Shown piece after piece: positions 4,644 through 8,749 of a stretch of 8,749 bases of DNA. This DNA is from an uncultured Christensenella sp. Lineage in GTDB: Bacteria; Bacillota; Clostridia; Christensenellales; Borkfalkiaceae. The notes under the pieces are model-generated. The model made no database searches and was not told the origin of the DNA. It worked only from the letters and a program-made list of their open reading frames with translations. The stretch spans positions 52,899 through 61,647 of the forward strand of contig CAJTQF010000002.1 in assembly GCA_910578565.1 (NCBI GenBank), written 5' to 3'. Each line of letters begins with the position of its first letter. The stretch's first letter is position 1. A program made the position numbers and the translations under genes.

Positions 4644-5281
4644 AATTTGTACCCCACACCGAATACCGTTTCTATCTTCACGCCGAGCTTGCGAAGACGG
4701 GCAACGTGATTATCGAGCGTTCGCGTTTCGCCTACGTCGTAACCCCAAACTTCGCATAAAAGTTTTTCACGGGATAAAACTCTACCGTGATTTTCCATAA
4801 AATATTTTAACAGCTCAAATTCTTTATGGTTGAGCGATACTTCTTTACTGTCGATTTTGCAGACAAAAGTTTCCAAGTTTAACGTAACGCAGTCAACCGA
4901 CAAAACGCTTTGCCGCTCTCTGCCGCGCAATCTTGCATTTACTCTTGCCGTAAGTTCCAATACGGAAAAAGGCTTTGCGATATAATCGTCCGCACCCAAA
5001 TTCAGACCGTTGACTTTATCTTCTTCTTTTGAAAGTGCGGAAAGCATTATACAACTTACGGACGGATATTTTTCTTTTATGTATTTGAGCGCGTCGAGCC
5101 CGCTTCCGTCCGGCAACATTATGTCGAGTAGCGCAACGTCCGGCTGTTCATTGTTCAGAGCGTCCAAAAAAGATTTTAAGGTTGAAAATGCCTTAAATTC
5201 CAATCCGTTCATTTCGAGCGCAACTTTTATAAGTCCGCAAATGCTTGTATCATCTTCTAAAATAATTACTTTGCCTTTCAT
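4640..5281 (-). CDS. phoP: OmpR/PhoB-family response regulator, PhoP-like
   Basis: This 213-residue DNA-binding regulator has a receiver domain at about 4-118: acidic pocket E9 and D10, phosphoacceptor D53 in ALLDIMLPDG, switch residue Ser81, and Lys103 in YIAKPF. A winged-helix domain follows at about 128-213, with NHKEFELLKYF, LSREKLLCEVWG and LDNHVARLRKLG, ending GVGYKL. This is the standard OmpR/PhoB architecture, slightly shorter than the usual 225-235. The start is ATG 5281-5279 after AAGGTGA. The stop overlaps the kinase start by 4 nt, so the pair is co-translated. Being directly behind pstB suggests that it controls phosphate-starvation genes, as PhoP or PhoB do. The exact regulon is inferred from position. 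Confidence 0.88.
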   Translation of the reverse strand: MKGKVIILEDDTSICGLIKVALEMNGLEFKAFSTLKSFLDALNNEQPDVALLDIMLPDGSGLDALKYIKEKYPSVSCIMLSALSKEEDKVNGLNLGADDYIAKPFSVLELTARVNARLRGRERQSVLSVDCVTLNLETFVCKIDSKEVSLNHKEFELLKYFMENHGRVLSREKLLCEVWGYDVGETRTLDNHVARLRKLGVKIETVFGVGYKL

Positions 5282-5298
5282 AAAATCACCTTACCTAT

Positions 5299-5307
5299 AT
5301 TATATCA
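5299..5307 (-). promoter_or_regulatory. Extended -10 promoter for the two-component genes
   Basis: On the minus strand TGATATAAT (5307-5299) gives a perfect -10 box with the TGN extension. No good -35 is seen 17-18 bp upstream (TTTATT or CTTTAT), which would suit an activator-dependent or extended -10 promoter. It lies in the 83-nt gap between pstB and the regulator gene. I see no terminator in that gap, so transcription may also continue from the pst genes. No clear Pho-box repeats are visible. Confidence 0.5.
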
Positions 5308-5364
5308 TTTTACATCAGATAAATAAAGTGTTGAGAATATGCTACTTGTAATAAAAGCGTAAAA

Positions 5365-6156
5365 TCACCCGAAACGTCCGTTGATATAATCGTCGGTTTT
5401 TTTGTTCTTCGGATGAGCAAACAACTTTTTCGTTTCGTCCATTTCAATCATTTCGCCCAAAAGGAAGTACGCCGTATAGTCGGCTATTCTGAACGCCTGC
5501 TGCATATTGTGCGTTACCATAATAATAGTCATATTCTTTTTGAGTTCAAGACAGAGTTCTTCTATTTTTCCGGTAGAAATGGGATCGAGCGCACTCGTCG
5601 GTTCGTCCATTAAAAGAATTTGCGGCTCAACGGACAGCGCACGGGCAATACAAAGCCTTTGCTGTTGACCACCCGAAAGACCGAGCGCGGATTTATTCAA
5701 CCTATCTTTTACTTCGTCCCACATAGCCGCGCCTTTGAGCGAGCTTTCGACTATCCCGTCCAATTCACTTTTGGCGCGTATTCCGAACGTGCGCGGACCG
5801 TATGCGATATTATCGTAAACACTCATAGCAAGCGGATTTGGACGCTGAAACACCATACCCACGTTTTTCCGAAGGCGCGACAAATCTGTTTTCCTTGCGT
5901 AAACATCGGTGTTGCCGATTTTGATTTCACCCGTTATTTTACAGCCTTCGATTAAATCGTTCATTCGGTTAAGCGATTTTATGAGCGTGGATTTACCGCA
6001 ACCCGAAGGTCCTATTAAAGCGGTAAGCCTGTTTTTCGGAAAATCCATATAAATGCTTTTAAGCGCATGGAACGAGCCGTAGTATAAATTCATTTCCTTG
6101 ACCGAAACGGCAATATCGCCGCTCAAATCAAATTGCTCTATAATGTGTTTTTTCAT
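5365..6156 (-). CDS. pstB: Phosphate ABC transporter ATPase PstB
   Basis: This is the ATP-hydrolysing subunit of the high-affinity phosphate importer, bound to the cytoplasmic face of the permease. The 263-residue protein has Walker A GPSGCGKST at 49-57, the Q-loop MVFQRPNP around 101-108, the signature LSGGQQQR at 160-167, Walker B ILLMDEPTSALD at 180-191 and the H-loop VTHNM around 214-218. VFQRPNPLAMSVYDNIAYGPR is a strongly PstB-specific stretch. Length and motifs are typical. The start ATG (6156-6154) overlaps the permease stop as ATGA, indicating coupled translation. The stop is followed after 83 nt by the regulator gene, where many genomes would have phoU. Confidence 0.96.
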   Translation of the reverse strand: MKKHIIEQFDLSGDIAVSVKEMNLYYGSFHALKSIYMDFPKNRLTALIGPSGCGKSTLIKSLNRMNDLIEGCKITGEIKIGNTDVYARKTDLSRLRKNVGMVFQRPNPLAMSVYDNIAYGPRTFGIRAKSELDGIVESSLKGAAMWDEVKDRLNKSALGLSGGQQQRLCIARALSVEPQILLMDEPTSALDPISTGKIEELCLELKKNMTIIMVTHNMQQAFRIADYTAYFLLGEMIEMDETKKLFAHPKNKKTDDYINGRFG

Positions 6157-7934
6157 ATCTTTTTTCTCCGATTAAATAACCATTCCACAAGTGAAACGAG
6201 TAAGTTAAGAGTGATGACGAATATAAGCAATATGCTTGCCGTAGCGTAGGCTTCGTTTACTTGCAAGCCGTTACTCATAAACTTCCATACGAGAACGGCG
6301 AAACTTGCCGCGCTATCACCGTAACCTTGCGGAATAAAAGTAGATGCCGAGCCTACCGTAAATATGAGAGCCGCGCTTTCGTTTACAATTCTTCCGATTG
6401 AAAGAATAATCGACGTTATAATTCCCGTAATTGCCTGCGGCAGTACGACAACGAAAATCGTCCGCAATTTTCCCGCGCCGAGAGCGTAACTTGCTTCACG
6501 CATACTGTCGGGCACTTCCGATAAACTTTGTTCGGTGCTGCGTATAATCGTAGGCAAAATGATAAGAGCCAAAGTAATACCGCCCGCCCATAGAGAATAG
6601 CCCATATTCATACCGATTACAAAGAATACCATTCCGAACAGCCCGAATATTATCGACGGAATACCGGCAAGCGTATCGACGAACAGGCGTATCACTTTAA
6701 CGAAAATGCTTCCTTTCTTTGCATACTCGTTCAAAAAGATTGCCGCGCCTACACCGAGCGGCAAAGCAAGCAACAGCGCAAGACCTATAAGCATTGTAGT
6801 TGATACAAAAGCGGGCGCAAGCGTCGTGTGTGCGTTACCGCTTTCCCCGAACATAAAATCAATACTCAAATGCGGAAAGCCTTTTACGAAAACGAATATT
6901 ACGATAAATGCGAGAACGAACGCAACCAGCAAAGAAATAACCCAAGAAACTATCCATAGCGCATCGCAAGCGCTACCCGTGCGACGATAGCTTTTTAACG
7001 TATCTTTCTGATCGCTTTCTCTCAATCTGCGAGAGAAGAATTTATTGCCGCCCTTGCTGTCCTTTTTTACAGCCATAAGGCAAAGATTAAGTATGAGTAT
7101 AAAGATAAGCAATACGAACCCGTCGGCAATAAGCGCAGACTGTTCGGACGGCGTTGCATAACCCCAATTCTGTACGATATTGCTTGTGAGCGTGGTAAAC
7201 GGCACGAACGCACCGAACGGATAACCCGAACCGTTACCCACTATCATCTGAACAGCCATTGTTTCGCCGATTGCCCGACCTATGCCGAGTACGATTGCCG
7301 ATATAATTCCGCTCTTTGCGGCGGGCAGCAAAACTTTCCATACCGCTTGATTTTTTGAACAGCCGAGCGCAAGCGCGCCTTCGTAGTAGTGCATGGGTAC
7401 TGCTTCCAAACTGTTTTTGGTTATGGAAGTTATTGTTGGTAATATCATAACCGAGAGAATAAGCGTACACGCCAAAAGTCCGAAACCCGCATTATTCGGG
7501 TGGAATATATCGACGAGTAGCGGCATTAAAAATTTATACCCGAACAGACCGTATACGATAGACGGAATACCCGCAAGCAAATTTACTATCTGCGTATATA
7601 TCTTTTTCAGTCGTTTAGGGCAATAAAATACAAGCCAAATCGCCGTAAATACAGCAAGCGTACCGCCGAGCAGTACGGCGCACACGGTAAGAAAGAACGT
7701 GCCGACAATCATTCGCCATATCCCGAAAGTTTCCGATTTTGCCGACCATTCAGAGCCAAAAATAAACTTGAAAAAACCTATATCACGAAAAGCGGGTATG
7801 CTTGCGTAAAGCAAATAACCGATAATCGTAAACACGGCAAGAATGGAAAATGCCGCAAGGGCTATAAATATTGCCTTTGCGATATTTTCCTTTGAAAAAA
7901 ACTTTGCCGTTTTTATCTTTGTTAGCGTAGTCAT
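6153..7934 (-). CDS. Fused phosphate permease PstC-PstA
   Basis: One uninterrupted 593-residue ORF contains both membrane subunits of the phosphate importer, which are normally two separate proteins of about 290-320 residues. Residues 1 to about 290 match PstC: a first membrane helix at 20-44, then AGIPSIVYGLFG (121-132) and the ATPase-contact loop EAVPMHYYEGALALG (177-191). Residues from about 322 match PstA: a helix at 325-351, AGIPSIIFGLFG (423-434) and the second contact loop SEVPDSMREASYALG (472-486). The two halves are clear internal homologues. The linker (about 290-321) is hydrophilic (KKDSKGGNKFFSRRLRESDQK), so it should be cytoplasmic. No Met lies in or just after it that could restart translation. 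The gene starts 1 nt after the pstS stop and overlaps pstB by 4 nt. A missing stop or an assembly error is the only simple alternative to a true fusion. Confidence 0.93.
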   Translation of the reverse strand: MTTLTKIKTAKFFSKENIAKAIFIALAAFSILAVFTIIGYLLYASIPAFRDIGFFKFIFGSEWSAKSETFGIWRMIVGTFFLTVCAVLLGGTLAVFTAIWLVFYCPKRLKKIYTQIVNLLAGIPSIVYGLFGYKFLMPLLVDIFHPNNAGFGLLACTLILSVMILPTITSITKNSLEAVPMHYYEGALALGCSKNQAVWKVLLPAAKSGIISAIVLGIGRAIGETMAVQMIVGNGSGYPFGAFVPFTTLTSNIVQNWGYATPSEQSALIADGFVLLIFILILNLCLMAVKKDSKGGNKFFSRRLRESDQKDTLKSYRRTGSACDALWIVSWVISLLVAFVLAFIVIFVFVKGFPHLSIDFMFGESGNAHTTLAPAFVSTTMLIGLALLLALPLGVGAAIFLNEYAKKGSIFVKVIRLFVDTLAGIPSIIFGLFGMVFFVIGMNMGYSLWAGGITLALIILPTIIRSTEQSLSEVPDSMREASYALGAGKLRTIFVVVLPQAITGIITSIILSIGRIVNESAALIFTVGSASTFIPQGYGDSAASFAVLVWKFMSNGLQVNEAYATASILLIFVITLNLLVSLVEWLFNRRKKI

Positions 7935-7935
7935 A

Positions 7936-8739
7936 TTACTTTACCGAAATATAACCCGCGCCCGTTATAACCGTTTGAGCTTCCGCACTCATAATATAGT
8001 CGTAAAAGCCTTGTGCTGCCGCCGACAGCGTTCCGTTTTCTTTGAGTACGATTACGAAAGGACGTTGCAGCGCATAGGTGTTGTTCATAATATTTTCGGT
8101 TGTACACGCAACTCCGTCAAGACTTACCGCTTTGACCGTACTTTGCAAACTGCCGTAAGATATGTAGCCTATGCTGTTTGTCGAGCCTTGTATCGCTTCA
8201 ATAACATTTCCCGTTTCGGCAAGAGTGGCAACGCTCGTAGCGTAACCGTTTTCGATTTTCAAAAGCTCGTCGAACGCCGTGCGCGTTCCGCTTGACGCAT
8301 CTCTGCCGATTGCCGCCGTTATCGAAGTGTCGGGAATTGCCGTACCGCTTTCATAGAGTGCTTTCACGTCGGTTTTGCTCACGTCCGTAACAGAACAGTC
8401 TTTGTTGACGATAAGGGCAATACCGTCCATACAAAGCGTATAGCCTTTCACACCCGTTTCGCTCGACTTCAATTCACGCGAAGACATACCGAAATCGTTT
8501 AAGCCGTTTTGCGTATCACTTATACCCGCGCCGGACGAAGACATATTTACCGTAATTCTTACGTCGTGCGTCTTTTCGTATTCCGCCGCAAGTTTTTCCA
8601 TTATGGGTGTAACGGAAGACGAACCCGAAACGGTAATGCTTTCCTTTTTACTACCGCAACCCGTCATTGCACCGAGTGTTCCGCATACCAACGTGGCAAC
8701 GCAAAGCGCACTTGCCAAAATTTTGCCTACTTTTTTCAT
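7936..8739 (-). CDS. pstS: Phosphate-binding lipoprotein PstS
   Basis: This is the extracellular solute-binding protein that delivers phosphate to the PstCA permease. The 267-residue precursor begins MKKVGKILA and has a hydrophobic signal segment to about residue 24. A lipobox MTGC follows, with Cys28 as the lipid anchor, as expected for a Gram-positive importer. Mature-protein motifs of the PstS family are clear: ITVSGSSSVTPIMEKL near the N-terminus, FGMSSREL around 83-90, and IGRDASSGTRTAF (144-156), which contains the Ser-Gly-Thr-Arg phosphate loop. Length is normal. The start is ATG 8739-8737. Only GAGAAA is visible upstream, because the window ends 10 nt before the gene. Promoter and Pho box are therefore outside the window. 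It heads the pstS-pstCA-pstB transcript. Confidence 0.95.
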   Translation of the reverse strand: MKKVGKILASALCVATLVCGTLGAMTGCGSKKESITVSGSSSVTPIMEKLAAEYEKTHDVRITVNMSSSGAGISDTQNGLNDFGMSSRELKSSETGVKGYTLCMDGIALIVNKDCSVTDVSKTDVKALYESGTAIPDTSITAAIGRDASSGTRTAFDELLKIENGYATSVATLAETGNVIEAIQGSTNSIGYISYGSLQSTVKAVSLDGVACTTENIMNNTYALQRPFVIVLKENGTLSAAAQGFYDYIMSAEAQTVITGAGYISVK

Positions 8740-8749
8740 TTTGTTTCTC

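Overview
The window reads as chromosomal DNA of a Firmicutes (Clostridia-type) bacterium. All recognisable genes lie on the minus strand, so the biological order runs from high to low coordinates. The evidence for this lineage is the Gram-positive style of the genes: strong GGAGG-type ribosome sites, a lipoprotein PstS, a PhoP/PhoR-like pair, and a mobilizable element built from a large serine recombinase and a MobV relaxase, as in Tn4451/Tn4453 of clostridia. An uncultured gut clostridium is my guess, not something the sequence proves.

Region A (about 3294-8739) is a phosphate uptake and sensing locus: pstS (lipoprotein phosphate binder), a single ORF carrying both permease domains (PstC and PstA fused in frame), pstB (ATPase), then a PhoB/PhoP-type response regulator and a PhoR-type sensor kinase. 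Spacing is very tight: pstS-pstCA are separated by 1 nt, and pstCA-pstB and phoP-phoR overlap by 4 nt (ATGA). An 83-nt gap before the regulator holds a probable extended -10 promoter. No phoU is present in the window.

Region B (about 2596-3293) is a roughly 700-nt gene-poor stretch. A good promoter (TTGACT-17-TAAAAT) fires toward the mobilization gene. It is followed by a tight series of hairpins between 2996 and 3200, including an oriT-like inverted repeat and a possible attenuator. Nearer the relaxase gene are further inverted repeats and a six-codon leader ORF. This is probably the origin-of-transfer and control region of the element, or a structured RNA.

Region C (1-2595) holds the element's genes: a MobV/TnpZ-like relaxase, a 72-aa ribbon-helix-helix-like protein behind a perfect consensus promoter with an inverted-repeat operator, a 91-aa TnpW-like protein, and a TnpX-like large serine recombinase that is frameshifted and runs off the left edge. 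Both the relaxase and the TnpW-like gene lack an ATG and appear to start at ATT-ATA behind good Shine-Dalgarno sites. Together with the frameshift, this suggests either a decaying element or one held at very low expression.

How it fits together: Region A imports phosphate and reports its level to a two-component system. The element sits immediately downstream of phoR in the same orientation. I found no convincing terminator between them, so phosphate-regulated read-through into the element is possible but untested.
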